Assembly: GCF_943913915.1 (NCBI RefSeq)
Contig: NZ_CALUAA010000001.1
Coordinates: 124,001 to 188,000, forward strand
Direction of reading: 5' to 3'
DNA: 64,000 nt
DNA from: an uncultured Peptoniphilus sp.
GTDB lineage: Bacteria; Bacillota; Clostridia; Tissierellales; Peptoniphilaceae
The translations under genes and the position numbers were made by a program. Below, piece after piece: positions 51,239 through 60,866 of the stretch (within the stretch, counting starts at the first letter, position 1; each line of letters starts with the position of its first letter). The notes beneath the pieces are model-generated. The model was not told the origin of the DNA. It did not search any database and was given only the letters and a program-made list of their open reading frames with translations.

Positions 51239-51687
51239 TAAAAACCCCTTTCGCTGTCTAATAAAATCGTAACCGGTCCGTCTGCCACCATATCAATAGC
51301 CATATCAGCACCAAATTTACCCTTCGCTACTGCAAAACCTTTTAATTCCACGTACCGAATCAGATCCTCATACATAGGCTCTGAAACATCACCTTTAGCG
51401 GCGCGAATATAACTCGGTCGATTTCCCTTACGTCCATCGCCGTATAGGGTAAATTGGCTTACAATCATAATCTCGCTTTCGCTGTCTTTTGCGTTTATAT
51501 TCATAACACCTTCATCATCTTCAAAGATGCGAAGACCTGCGATTTTATTTCCTATATATTCCATATCTTTTTTAGTATCTTCAGAAGAGATACCGACGAG
51601 AACCATCATGCCTCTGTCGATTGACGAAACAGATTTGCCATCGACACTAACAGCTGCTCGTTTGACACGTTGAACGACTGCGCGCAT
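51238..51687 (-). CDS. dtd: D-aminoacyl-tRNA deacylase
   Basis: DTD removes D-amino acids mischarged onto tRNA. The 149-aa protein starts MRAVVQRVKRAAVSVDGK and has the catalytic SQFTLYGD and the C-terminal GPVTILLDS (cross-subunit GP motif). It lies directly downstream of relA, a very common pairing. Confidence 0.96.
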   Translation of the reverse strand: MRAVVQRVKRAAVSVDGKSVSSIDRGMMVLVGISSEDTKKDMEYIGNKIAGLRIFEDDEGVMNINAKDSESEIMIVSQFTLYGDGRKGNRPSYIRAAKGDVSEPMYEDLIRYVELKGFAVAKGKFGADMAIDMVADGPVTILLDSERGF

Positions 51688-51696
51688 ACTGCCTCC

Positions 51697-53853
51697 TTAA
51701 CCGCTGACGCGATATACTTCAATAACATGCTGAATATTTTCGAGTTTTTTGATTAAACGTTGTAATTCTTCAATGTGATGAATGCGAACGGTCGTGCGGA
51801 TGATCAAGACGCCTTCTTTATTCTCACGAGCTGACAGATTTTGAATATCGAGGCGCGCATCGTGAATTCGATTGGCTATATCTGCAAGCACATTGCTTTT
51901 ACTGTCGGCACGTACTTCAAGCTCTGCACTGTAAGTCTCCTGTTCGTCGATATCCCATCGTATGGGTATCAGGCGCTCCTCGCTCATGTTATTTTTTAAA
52001 TTGATACAGTCGGATCGATGGACGCTCACTCCCCGTCCCATAGTAATAAATCCGACAATTTCATCCCCGGGAACCGGCGTACAGCACTTAGCAATGCGTA
52101 CCTTAACATTATCGATCCCTTTTACAATAATGCCTCCGGTGTTACGGTGTTCGCGACGGGTCGGCGTCGTAAACTCTTCGGTTTTAAACGGAACGGTATG
52201 AGCTTCCTGAACTTCTTCTTTGTAGTGTTCAGTAAGTTTGGCCGTGACCTGACGTACACTCATACTGCCGTAGCCGATTTGAGCATACAAATCGTCCAAA
52301 TTATCAAACTTTAAGCGCTCTCTTACATCGTCCATCCAATCGTCGCGAATCAGCTCATTGGACTTTAAGCCGATACGCTTAATTTCCTGTTCGATCATTA
52401 CTTGGCCCTTCGCAATATTTTTGTCGCGATCCTTCACTTTAAAATATTGTCTGATTTTTGTACGCGCTTGAGGACTTGCGACAATAGAAAGCCAGTCTAA
52501 AGACGGCTCTGAATTTTTATTGGTAATAACCTCAACGATTTCGCCATTTTTCAACTTATGACTTAAGGGGACGATACGGCCGTTAATCTTTGCTCCGACG
52601 CAAGTATTACCTACTGCCGTATGCACGCGGTAGGCAAAGTCGATAGGCGTTGAATTATCCGGGAGATTAATGACATCTCCATTAGGTGTAAAAACGAATA
52701 CTTCGTCGGCAAAAAAGTCCACCTTTAGAGTCTCTATAAATTCATTGGGATCTTTTAAATCTTTTTGCCATTCCAACAATTGACGAAGCCATGTCAGATT
52801 TTCATCAAAAGTCGTAGATTTTTTTGCCCCTTCTTTATACTTCCAGTGCGCAGCGATCCCGTATTCCGCCGTCTTATGCATCTCCCAGGTTCGAATCTGT
52901 ACTTCGAAAGTTTCGCCCTTATCATCAATAACCGTCGTATGAAGGGATTGGTATTTATTAGGTTTCGGCATGGAAATATAATCTTTAAAACGTCCGGGAA
53001 TCGGCTTATACATCGTATGCACCACGCCGAGTGCACCGTAGCAATCTTTTACATCATCTACAAGGATACGAATGGCTTGAAGATCGTAAATCTCCTCAAA
53101 GGTCTTTCCCTTTTTCATCATCTTTTTATAGATGCTGTAAAAATTCTTGGGTCTTCCTGTAATGTCGGCCGCAATTCCCGTGCGTTTTAACTGATTGGAT
53201 ATATCGCGAATAAGATCATCGATAAGTTCCTCCCGTTCGCTCCGTCTTTTATTGATCATATCCACGAGTTTATAATAATTTTTGGGATCAAGGTAACGAA
53301 GAGATAAATCTTCCAGCTCGCTTTTTACGCGGCTCATACCTAAGCGATCGGCGAGAGGCGCATAAATTTCAATCGTCTCAAGGGCCTTATCGTGTTTCTT
53401 CTCAGGCGTCATATATTCGAGTGTTCGCATATTATGCAAACGATCGGCAAATTTAACGATGATCACGCGAATATCTTTCGCCATGGCGAGGACCATTTTC
53501 CGAATATTCTCAGCTTGCTTTTCCTGCTTGGTTTGGTAAGAAAGCATCTTCAGTTTCGTCACGCCGTCTACGAGATCCGCTACTTCCTCTCCGAATTTTT
53601 CTTTGACATCGTCGTAGGTCACACTCGTATCTTCGATCGTGTCGTGGAGAAGACCTGCAATGATCGTCGACACATCCATATTCATTTCAGCCAAGATACA
53701 CGCCACATTAAAGGGATGAATGATGTAATCCTCACCGGAATTACGTTTTTGCCCTTCATGGTGTTTTTCGGCAAAATAATAGGCTTCGCGAATAATATCC
53801 GTATCCGCCTCAGGATTATAAGATTGAACCTTGTCAATTAATTTTTGAATCAT
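51697..53853 (-). CDS. relA: Bifunctional (p)ppGpp synthetase/hydrolase RelA/SpoT (Rel)
   Basis: Rel makes and degrades (p)ppGpp in the stringent response. The 718-aa chain has an HD hydrolase domain (about 25-180, with HHEGQKRNSGEDYIIHP and LLHDTIEDT), a synthetase domain (about 230-345, KPNKYQSLHTTV), a TGS domain (about 380-445, VFTPNGDVINLPDNSTPIDFAY), a zinc-finger-like RIAKCCTPVPGDEI and a C-terminal ACT domain (about 640-715). The intact HD motif supports hydrolase activity, as in single Rel proteins of Bacillota. It begins right after recJ. Confidence 0.96.
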   Translation of the reverse strand: MIQKLIDKVQSYNPEADTDIIREAYYFAEKHHEGQKRNSGEDYIIHPFNVACILAEMNMDVSTIIAGLLHDTIEDTSVTYDDVKEKFGEEVADLVDGVTKLKMLSYQTKQEKQAENIRKMVLAMAKDIRVIIVKFADRLHNMRTLEYMTPEKKHDKALETIEIYAPLADRLGMSRVKSELEDLSLRYLDPKNYYKLVDMINKRRSEREELIDDLIRDISNQLKRTGIAADITGRPKNFYSIYKKMMKKGKTFEEIYDLQAIRILVDDVKDCYGALGVVHTMYKPIPGRFKDYISMPKPNKYQSLHTTVIDDKGETFEVQIRTWEMHKTAEYGIAAHWKYKEGAKKSTTFDENLTWLRQLLEWQKDLKDPNEFIETLKVDFFADEVFVFTPNGDVINLPDNSTPIDFAYRVHTAVGNTCVGAKINGRIVPLSHKLKNGEIVEVITNKNSEPSLDWLSIVASPQARTKIRQYFKVKDRDKNIAKGQVMIEQEIKRIGLKSNELIRDDWMDDVRERLKFDNLDDLYAQIGYGSMSVRQVTAKLTEHYKEEVQEAHTVPFKTEEFTTPTRREHRNTGGIIVKGIDNVKVRIAKCCTPVPGDEIVGFITMGRGVSVHRSDCINLKNNMSEERLIPIRWDIDEQETYSAELEVRADSKSNVLADIANRIHDARLDIQNLSARENKEGVLIIRTTVRIHHIEELQRLIKKLENIQHVIEVYRVSG

Positions 53854-55575
53854 TTAATCACCATGTCTAGATTGTCGCAGATCTTCAATTTGAAATTGAA
53901 GTGTGTTTTTATCTCTGTAGGTATCGATTGTCGGGACATAAGCTATGTCCACGATCAGGCTTCCGTCTGCGCGCCGCGCATTCTGCGCGAAAGCCGTAAA
54001 TTCGTCACTATCTCGGAATAAAATTCCGTCGTAATTTTTTCCCTTATAATAAAGGGTTAACTTAATTACATTTCTATTCTTTCCAAAAACTCGAAAATTT
54101 CGAATATAAATGCCGGTGGCACCGAAAAGAGGTTTGGGATTGCCGTTACCGTAAGGCTGAAAGCGCTCCAGCCTTGATATCGTCTCATAACTTACTTTAT
54201 CAATAGGGACGATGGCATCCAGTCGAATACGGGGAATAAGATCTCTGGGATCCAGCTCGCATTTTTCAAGTACATCCAATTTAAAGGGAACGAAACGGTC
54301 TCGATCTAAACTCAATCCGCAGGCCATGGCATGACCGCCGAAGCTCGTAAGATATTCTTCGCTCTTTCGAATATTCTCCACCATATTATAGGCCTCGATA
54401 CTTCGTCCGCTCCCCTTTAGCCCCTTTTCGCCTCTTGTGATGACGATACAGGGTCGGTTAAATTTAGACTTCAACTTGCCTGCAATAATGCCTGCAATAC
54501 TCTCATCGATGGTTTCGTCTTTCAGAATATAGAGGAGTTGTTCCCGCTCTTTAGGGCTTTCCAACTGTGCTTCCAAGCGCTTCGTTCCTTCCATTGTAAG
54601 AGCTTGACGTTTGGCATTTAAATCCCTGAGATAGATTGCCGTTTTTTGAGCAAAAGCCGAATCGCTGGTTAAAAATAACTCCACTGCATCTTTGGCAGTA
54701 TCCAATCTGCCGGCAGCATTAATTGTAGGACCGATAATAAACCCGATGTGATAAGCTGCAATCTCGCCGCGAATACTTGCTGCATCACGAAGTGCATTAA
54801 AACCTAAATGATCTGTTCTATTTAACCTTTCAAGTCCTGCAATCGTAAGGTTTCTATTCTCTCCCTGCAAAATCATGACATCACAAATCGTAGCCATGGC
54901 GGCAAAACCTATGAGATCGGGATCCATCTCCTCAATTTTCCCTGAAATCGTATATAAATAGTTTATAAAATAATATGACAAAGCGCCACCACATAATTCT
55001 TTAAATGGGTAGCGACATTGTTTTTGATGAGGATTAATAATGGCGTCGGCCTCCGGAAGAACTTCATCTCCCTCATTATTTACAACCTGATGATGATCGA
55101 TAACGATAACTTTCATTCCCAGCTCTTTACATCGTTGAATGGCTTGGAATTGTGCAATGCCGTTATCGCAGGTAATAATGAGTTCTACGCCATCTTCCTT
55201 CGCCCGATCGGCCATATCTACTTGCATTCCGTAGCCGTCTTTTCGGCGATGAGGAATATCGTAGTCTACATCATATCCCAGACCTCGTAATCCCTTCATC
55301 AATATGGTCGTACTCATGGTTCCGTCACAATCATAATCGCCGATAATGCGCACTTTTCCCTTAGTCGATTGGAGAGTATTTCCGGCTTTTACCATATCCT
55401 TCATAGTGATAGGAGAGGCAATATCATCCACAGAAGGATGGATGTATTCCTCCACGGCACGTTTCGTATCGATACCGCGATTTAATAACACTCGATACTC
55501 CCACTCCATTAAACCTAATGCTCTGAAATCGATGGATTCTTTGGGCTGATTATTTTTGACGGACCAGTATTTCAT
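53854..55575 (-). CDS. recJ: Single-stranded-DNA-specific exonuclease RecJ
   Basis: RecJ degrades single-stranded DNA 5'-3' in recombination and repair. The 573-aa protein has the DHH-family motifs IIGDYDCDGTMSTTIL, DIPHRRKDGYGM, ITCDNGI and VIDHHQV, then INAAGRLDTAKDAVELFL and the DHHA1 glycine motif GRSIEAYN/SFGGHAMACGLS. A C-terminal OB domain completes it. Upstream is the SCIFF maturase (overlap of 4 nt), downstream relA. Confidence 0.95.
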   Translation of the reverse strand: MKYWSVKNNQPKESIDFRALGLMEWEYRVLLNRGIDTKRAVEEYIHPSVDDIASPITMKDMVKAGNTLQSTKGKVRIIGDYDCDGTMSTTILMKGLRGLGYDVDYDIPHRRKDGYGMQVDMADRAKEDGVELIITCDNGIAQFQAIQRCKELGMKVIVIDHHQVVNNEGDEVLPEADAIINPHQKQCRYPFKELCGGALSYYFINYLYTISGKIEEMDPDLIGFAAMATICDVMILQGENRNLTIAGLERLNRTDHLGFNALRDAASIRGEIAAYHIGFIIGPTINAAGRLDTAKDAVELFLTSDSAFAQKTAIYLRDLNAKRQALTMEGTKRLEAQLESPKEREQLLYILKDETIDESIAGIIAGKLKSKFNRPCIVITRGEKGLKGSGRSIEAYNMVENIRKSEEYLTSFGGHAMACGLSLDRDRFVPFKLDVLEKCELDPRDLIPRIRLDAIVPIDKVSYETISRLERFQPYGNGNPKPLFGATGIYIRNFRVFGKNRNVIKLTLYYKGKNYDGILFRDSDEFTAFAQNARRADGSLIVDIAYVPTIDTYRDKNTLQFQIEDLRQSRHGD

Positions 55576-56933
55576 ACAACTTCACTAGACTCCTTGGCAT
55601 AAACTGTAAGAGCGCATTCCAAGCGTTTACGTTCCATTTGGCAACCTACTTCGAAAGGCTCGTAGATCGTACCGTTATTATGATAGGCATTTGCATGGCA
55701 GCCGCCGCTGCAGAAATATTTTGCCCAGCATTCTGAGCAACCATCTTTGTGAAAGACGTCGGCTTCGTGGAATTTTTTCTGTAATTCTTTATTGACAATG
55801 CCCTCGTCAACATTTCCCAGTAAGAAATCTTCTTCCCCTACAAACTGATGACAGGGATAGATCTCTCCCGTCGGCGTTACGGCAACATATTCACTTCCTG
55901 CCCCGCAGCCGATACTCTTCTTATAGGCACAGGGACCTCCGGAAAGATCGATCATATAGTGGAAAAATAAAAAATCAGGATCGTCTTCTCGAATACGCAA
56001 ATAATCTTTACTTAATTTTTCATACTCATCTAAAATTTGATCCAGATGCTCTTCACGAATAGCGTATTCTTCATTGGGATCGGTTACCACAGGTTCCATA
56101 CTCGTCTTTTGAAACCCGAGATCGTGATAAAGCATGACGTCCTTCGAAAAATCCAGATTATGGTTGGTGAAGGTTCCGCGAATATAATAGTCTTTATCTC
56201 CTCTTCCGGCGATAAGTTTTTGGAATTTCGGTACGATCGTATCAAAACTACCCTTGCCGTTTACCGTCGGGCGCATGGGGTCGTTGATTTCCTTACGACC
56301 ATCTAGGGATAAAACCACATTGGCCATTTCACGATTGAGGTATTCGATATTTTCGTCATCTAATAGGAGGCCGTTGGTTGTCATGGTAAAACGGAAATGT
56401 TTGTTATATTCCTTTTCTCTCGCCCTGCCGTAATCGACTAACTGCTTGACCACATCAAAGTTCATCATCGGCTCGCCGCCAAAGAAGTCTACTTCCAGAT
56501 TGTAGCGATTTCCGCTATTTTCCAAGAGAAAATCCAAGGCCTTTTTTCCCGTTTCCAAATCCATCATCATTCGATCTCCGTGGAAGTCTCCTTGAGACGC
56601 AAAACAATAGGTACATCGCAAGTTGCAATCGTGGGAAACGTGAAGGCACATGGCTTTAATATGGCAATCGGGATTGAAACTACTTAAATCTACAGGCTCA
56701 TCCTCAGAATAAAGTAAACCCTCTTCCATCAGATAATAAAGCTCGTCATATCCTTCAGCTAATGCTTTTTGATCATAACGATCTTTATATTTTTCAATGA
56801 TTTTTTCCTTATTGAGATCTAAAAGATCTTCCGCCATATCAAAAATCATCTCGTCCACGACGTGCACCGATCCGGATGCCACATCCAGAATTACAAATTG
56901 ACCATTTCCCTTAAAACGATGAATATTACGCAC
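55572..56933 (-). CDS. scfB: Radical-SAM/SPASM maturase of the SCIFF thioether peptide
   Basis: The 453-aa enzyme has an N-terminal peptide-recognition part (about 1-90), the radical-SAM motif CNLRCTYC in HVSHDCNLRCTYCFAS (about 100-115), FFGGEPMMNFDVV, and a C-terminal SPASM domain with many cysteines (CGAGSEYVAVTPTGEIYPCH, CSECWAKYFCSGGCHANA, GCQMERKRLEC). The family forms Cys-to-alpha-carbon thioether links in the SCIFF peptide encoded just upstream (56981-57127). The start is GTG at 56933 after AAGGGG. An intrinsic-terminator-like hairpin separates it from its substrate gene. Confidence 0.93.
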   Translation of the reverse strand: MRNIHRFKGNGQFVILDVASGSVHVVDEMIFDMAEDLLDLNKEKIIEKYKDRYDQKALAEGYDELYYLMEEGLLYSEDEPVDLSSFNPDCHIKAMCLHVSHDCNLRCTYCFASQGDFHGDRMMMDLETGKKALDFLLENSGNRYNLEVDFFGGEPMMNFDVVKQLVDYGRAREKEYNKHFRFTMTTNGLLLDDENIEYLNREMANVVLSLDGRKEINDPMRPTVNGKGSFDTIVPKFQKLIAGRGDKDYYIRGTFTNHNLDFSKDVMLYHDLGFQKTSMEPVVTDPNEEYAIREEHLDQILDEYEKLSKDYLRIREDDPDFLFFHYMIDLSGGPCAYKKSIGCGAGSEYVAVTPTGEIYPCHQFVGEEDFLLGNVDEGIVNKELQKKFHEADVFHKDGCSECWAKYFCSGGCHANAYHNNGTIYEPFEVGCQMERKRLECALTVYAKESSEVV

Positions 56934-56951
56934 AAATTTCCCCTTCTAAAA

Positions 56952-56983
56952 TAAAAAGGTGTGGGAACCCCACAACCTTTTTA
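56952..56983 (-). terminator. Intrinsic terminator/attenuator between SCIFF precursor and maturase
   Basis: On the minus strand GGTTGTGGG pairs with CCCACACC (one bulged base, 3-nt loop), extended by A/T pairs and followed by a T-run. The A-tract overlaps the stop codon of the SCIFF gene. It would make precursor mRNA more abundant than maturase mRNA. Confidence 0.8.
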
Positions 56984-57127
56984 TCGTTCCTTATTTTCGC
57001 ACTTTTGATTGCCTACGGTACAAGATGTCTTGCAAGCGGATTGGCAAGATGTTTGGCACTCGCCGCAGCCTGCTTTTTCAAGATCTTTACGTAGCGAACG
57101 TTTCGTAAGTGTTTTTATGTATTTCAT
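56981..57127 (-). CDS. scfA: SCIFF (six cysteines in forty-five) ranthipeptide precursor
   Basis: Translated by hand from the minus strand: 48 aa beginning MKYIKTLTKRSLRKDLEKAG, with six cysteines at positions 21, 24, 28, 32, 36 and 43, and a charged end. This is the SCIFF family pattern, a near-universal clostridial peptide modified with thioether bridges by the neighbouring maturase. AGGAG lies 5 nt before the ATG. It lies between yajC and the maturase, the classical context. Its biological role is not known from the sequence. Confidence 0.95.
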   Translation of the reverse strand: MKYIKTLTKRSLRKDLEKAGCGECQTSCQSACKTSCTVGNQKCENKER

Positions 57128-57135
57128 ACAAACTC

Positions 57136-57456
57136 CTATTCTTCTTCCTTGGTTTCTTTCGTCGTTTTACGGTGTGCCGGTTTAATGACCGATTTTACAG
57201 CCCATTTAGCAATTTCAAGTCGTGTCTTCATGCCGGTGCTTTCAATAATCACCACATCAGTTTTAACTTGAACTATTTTACCAATGATGCCTCCGATGGT
57301 TTGGATCACATCATCCACCGCCAGTTTCTCCATCATCTCAAGAGCTTCTTTTTCTCTCTTCTTATTCGGGCGAATAATACCGAAGTAAAAGATGCCGATC
57401 ATAAGAACGACGGAAATTAACGTAGGGACCATAGAACTTCCATTTCCAAATTCCAT
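57136..57456 (-). CDS. yajC: Preprotein translocase subunit YajC
   Basis: The 106-aa protein has one N-terminal membrane helix (about 10-27, VPTLISVVLMIGIFYFGII) followed by RPNKKREKEALEMMEKLAVDDVIQTIGGIIGKI, the YajC signature, and a charged tail. YajC associates with the SecDF part of the translocon. It lies between tgt and the SCIFF gene. Confidence 0.95.
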   Translation of the reverse strand: MEFGNGSSMVPTLISVVLMIGIFYFGIIRPNKKREKEALEMMEKLAVDDVIQTIGGIIGKIVQVKTDVVIIESTGMKTRLEIAKWAVKSVIKPAHRKTTKETKEEE

Positions 57457-57465
57457 ACAAACCTC

Positions 57466-58587
57466 CTATCCCTTGATCTTATTATAACCATATTTTGCAT
57501 AAAAGTCATCTTTAAAGGATAGGAAGTTGTCGTTCTCAATAGAGAGACGAATATTTTCCATTAACTTCAGTAGGAAATAGAGATTATGATAGCTTGCAAG
57601 TCTGAGTCCTAAGATTTCATTGGCCTTAAATAAGTGACGAATGTAAGCTCGGGAATAATTTCTACATACGTAGCAATCACACTCCGGATCTAAGGGCAGG
57701 AAATCTTCGGCATATTTAGCGTTTTTAATGACCAAACGTCCGTGAGCCGTAAAGACCGTGCCCTTTCTGGCATTTCGCGTAGGCAGTACGCAATCCGCCA
57801 TATCAATCCCCCGCTCCACGGCCTCAAAAAGATAATCCGGTGTTCCCACACCCATTAGGTAGCGGGGCTTGTCCTTCGGCATAAAATCAGTTGTGTAATC
57901 TAAGATATCACACATTAATTCTATAGGCTCTCCGACTGAAAGACCTCCGACAGCGTATCCCGGGAAATCTAAGGACTCGAGTTCTTCTGCACTCTTCTTC
58001 CTCAGGTCTTTATACATGCCTCCCTGAACAATACCGAAGAGATTTTGTCCTTCTTTATCATTGTGATAGGTCTTGCAACGTTCCGCCCAGCGCGTGGTTC
58101 GATCGCTGGAGTGGGCAATATATTCTCTAGTAGCGGGATAAGGGGCGCATTCATCAAAGGCCATCATGATGTCGGAGCCTAAAATGTGCTGAATCTCCAT
58201 ACTTTTCTCAGGAGATAAAAACTGTTTAGAGCCGTCGATATGACTTCTGAACATAACCCCTTCCTCTGTAATCTTACGGCGATGAGAGAGGCTGAACACT
58301 TGGAAACCGCCGCTATCGGTTAAAATAGGTCCGTTCCAATTCATAAACTTATGGAGCCCGCCTGCTTTTTCGATAATGTCGGTTCCCGGACGTAAAAATA
58401 AATGGTAGGTATTGGATAATATGATTTGCGCACTCATGGATTCCAGATCTTCAGGCGTCATGGTTTTTACCGTGGCCTGAGTGCCTACAGGCATAAAAAT
58501 CGGTGTTTGAATGGCGCCGTGTTCCGTTTCCAATACGCCTCTACGAGCCTTTGTGTCTGACGATGTGTGGGTTACGGTAAATTTCAT
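57466..58587 (-). CDS. tgt: tRNA-guanine transglycosylase (queuine tRNA-ribosyltransferase)
   Basis: Tgt exchanges G34 of GUN-anticodon tRNAs for a queuosine precursor. The 373-aa enzyme has the catalytic LTDSGGFQVFSL, DIMMAFDECAPYPA, and GGLSVGEP. The zinc site is DCYVCRNYSRAYIRHL (C-x-C-x2-C...H). It is co-transcribed with queA, the next pathway step, whose stop it overlaps. Confidence 0.97.
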   Translation of the reverse strand: MKFTVTHTSSDTKARRGVLETEHGAIQTPIFMPVGTQATVKTMTPEDLESMSAQIILSNTYHLFLRPGTDIIEKAGGLHKFMNWNGPILTDSGGFQVFSLSHRRKITEEGVMFRSHIDGSKQFLSPEKSMEIQHILGSDIMMAFDECAPYPATREYIAHSSDRTTRWAERCKTYHNDKEGQNLFGIVQGGMYKDLRKKSAEELESLDFPGYAVGGLSVGEPIELMCDILDYTTDFMPKDKPRYLMGVGTPDYLFEAVERGIDMADCVLPTRNARKGTVFTAHGRLVIKNAKYAEDFLPLDPECDCYVCRNYSRAYIRHLFKANEILGLRLASYHNLYFLLKLMENIRLSIENDNFLSFKDDFYAKYGYNKIKG

Positions 58588-59615
58588 TCTTTCCTCGATT
58601 CTATAAACATGGCATCGCCAAAGCTGAAGAAACGATATTTTTCTTCGACCGCATGACGGTATGCATTTAAGATCACATTTTTTCCCGCAAAAGCCGATAC
58701 GAGCATGATGAGAGTAGACTCAGGCAAATGGAAATTCGTAATGATACCGTCGACGATTTTAAATTGATAACCCGGATAAATAAAAATATCCGTTTCTTTT
58801 GAAATAGGCTTAATTTCTCCCATAGAAGCCATGGCGCTTTCAAGCGTACGAATAGATGTGGTGCCTACGGCGATAACGCGACCACCTTTAGACCTGGCCT
58901 CGTTAATTTTGCGTGCCGCCTCTTCGTCAATTCGATAATATTCACTATGCATATGATGATCTTCAATCGTATCGGTCTTTACCGGACGGAAGGTTCCTAG
59001 GCCTACGTGGAGGGTTATTTCAGCGATTTCCGTTCCCTGTTGTCGAATCTTATCCAAGAGGTCCTCTGTAAAGTGAAGACCTGCCGTAGGTGCTGCAGCG
59101 GAACCTTCATACTTCGCATACACCGTCTGGTATCGATCTTTGTCTTCCAATTTTTCGTGAATATAGGGAGGTAGAGGCATCTCTCCGAGCTTTTCTAAAG
59201 TCTCGAGAAAAACACCATCGTAGTCAAACTGAATAGAACGAAGACCGTCTTCAGAAATATCTACTACTTTTCCGGATAGTCCGTGGGGAAATGTGATAAT
59301 CGTGTCTAATTTCATCTTTCTTCCCGGGCGCACCATACACTGCCACAGATCCTTTTCAAGCTCTTTTACGAGCAACACCTCGATGTGCTCGTCTTTTCCA
59401 GGTCGAGAACCGAAGATTCGTGCAGGCAAGACTTTCGTATTGTTAATAACCAGCACATCTTCCGGCTTAATGAAGTTAACGATGTCCTTAAAATGAAGAT
59501 CCTCATAACTTCCGTCGCCTTTTAAATGCAATAGACGTGATTCGTCGCGTTTTTCCGCCGGATGTTGTGCGATTAATTCTTCCGGTAGTTCGTAGTAAAA
59601 ATCCCTTGTCTTCAT
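58584..59615 (-). CDS. queA: S-adenosylmethionine:tRNA ribosyltransferase-isomerase
   Basis: QueA adds the epoxycyclopentanediol group from SAM to preQ1 on tRNA. The 343-aa protein begins FYYELPEELIAQHPAEKRDESRLLHL, with VINNTKVLPARIFG, YEGSAAAPTAGLHFTEDLL and TNFHLPESTLIMLVSAFAG, all diagnostic. It sits between the SpoIID-like gene and tgt. Confidence 0.97.
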   Translation of the reverse strand: MKTRDFYYELPEELIAQHPAEKRDESRLLHLKGDGSYEDLHFKDIVNFIKPEDVLVINNTKVLPARIFGSRPGKDEHIEVLLVKELEKDLWQCMVRPGRKMKLDTIITFPHGLSGKVVDISEDGLRSIQFDYDGVFLETLEKLGEMPLPPYIHEKLEDKDRYQTVYAKYEGSAAAPTAGLHFTEDLLDKIRQQGTEIAEITLHVGLGTFRPVKTDTIEDHHMHSEYYRIDEEAARKINEARSKGGRVIAVGTTSIRTLESAMASMGEIKPISKETDIFIYPGYQFKIVDGIITNFHLPESTLIMLVSAFAGKNVILNAYRHAVEEKYRFFSFGDAMFIESRKE

Positions 59616-59627
59616 AATATCCTTTCT

Positions 59628-60866
59628 CTATTGAATATGGGTTCCCGGGTAATAATAAGCCAGAATATCACGATAACCCATTCCGTTTTCCGCCATATTA
59701 ATGGCCCCGTACTGGCTAAGTCCGACGCCGTGACCATATCCTCTTCCGTAGAATGTGGTATCGCCTGAAATCGCCATATAAGAGTCCATAGATTGACCTT
59801 GTGTTTCGATAGATTGAATGCCGTCTGCCGTTAAAATATTCTGAACATCTATTGCCACGAGACCGTCAGATGTAATGGCGTGTTTCTGTGTCACGGGAGC
59901 CGTACCGTTTGCCGTAATTGCAGTAACTGCCGTAACTTGCGGTTCGGTCTCAAGGGGACTCGTTTGAAATTGAGTACTCTTAAGCTTAATAGAGCCCATA
60001 CGCATGCGGAATTGGTTCCCCGTCATTTCCTTCGTTCCCCGCGAGCCTTCAACTGCAAGACGCTTTATGCGGCCGCTGCTGCTTCTCTCGAGAACGCGGA
60101 TTCCGCACACATCTCCGACCTCGGGAAAAATACGGTTTAATTCTGCTTTTTTATAGATAGCACTCCACTCACTGTGATTTGTTTTAATAGAATAAGGATC
60201 CGCCATGGATCTTAAATAGGGAACGCCATTTCCTCCCCATACGTCTTCGATCGATTCCGTAACACCGCCGCTGGTAGCATGAAAGATCGTGTTGGCCACG
60301 TCACTTCCATAATATAATACTTCACCTCGGGTATCATCTACCGCCTTGTTGGTGTTGTCGGTTTCCACACTCATGCCGGCATAAGCCTGAGAAGCGGAAG
60401 TGTCGTCGAGATTGTAGCCCTGTTTTTCGAATTTATTCCAGTTGGCATAGGCAAAGGATCTGGAGATCACCGCCTGTACCTTAAGAGCTTCCATGGTGGT
60501 AGAAGCGCCGATTTCTTTCGGTAAAATTCCCTTTACATAGTCTTCTACATCTACAATATTGACAGTAGCCAAATTGCTTCCGTTAGAGATGAACCGAATG
60601 CATCCGCGGTAATCTTTTCCCTGAACAGTCATATATCCCGCAGGCGATGAAAATTTGTCGCTACCCGAAACATTATTTCCTGTTACTGTCGTAGTGTTTC
60701 CCAAATATTGTCCGTTTTTATAAATACCGGTCGGAGACGCTAAAGTTACAGACGAACGATTCGGACCGATTTTTACATGAATAGGTTCGCCGGCAGCAAA
60801 ACCATTCTCTACATAACCGAATAATAAAAAGCAAATCGCCAGAATATAAACTAGATATTTTCTCAT
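59628..60866 (-). CDS. Secreted SpoIID/LytB-domain protein (probable peptidoglycan lytic transglycosylase)
   Basis: The 412-aa protein has a signal peptide (about 1-24, YLVYILAICFLLFGYVENGFA), an N-terminal beta-rich region, and a SpoIID/LytB domain (about 105-290) with VEDYVKGILPKEIG, ALKVQAVISRSFAYAN, FHATSGGVTESIEDVWGG and the C-terminal GRGYGHGVGLSQYGA. An insert rich in Thr/Ala (about 300-350) splits the domain from the last motif. SpoIID cleaves denuded glycan in sporulation, but such proteins also occur in non-spore-formers. This queA-adjacent position is common in clostridia. Confidence 0.88.
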   Translation of the reverse strand: MRKYLVYILAICFLLFGYVENGFAAGEPIHVKIGPNRSSVTLASPTGIYKNGQYLGNTTTVTGNNVSGSDKFSSPAGYMTVQGKDYRGCIRFISNGSNLATVNIVDVEDYVKGILPKEIGASTTMEALKVQAVISRSFAYANWNKFEKQGYNLDDTSASQAYAGMSVETDNTNKAVDDTRGEVLYYGSDVANTIFHATSGGVTESIEDVWGGNGVPYLRSMADPYSIKTNHSEWSAIYKKAELNRIFPEVGDVCGIRVLERSSSGRIKRLAVEGSRGTKEMTGNQFRMRMGSIKLKSTQFQTSPLETEPQVTAVTAITANGTAPVTQKHAITSDGLVAIDVQNILTADGIQSIETQGQSMDSYMAISGDTTFYGRGYGHGVGLSQYGAINMAENGMGYRDILAYYYPGTHIQ

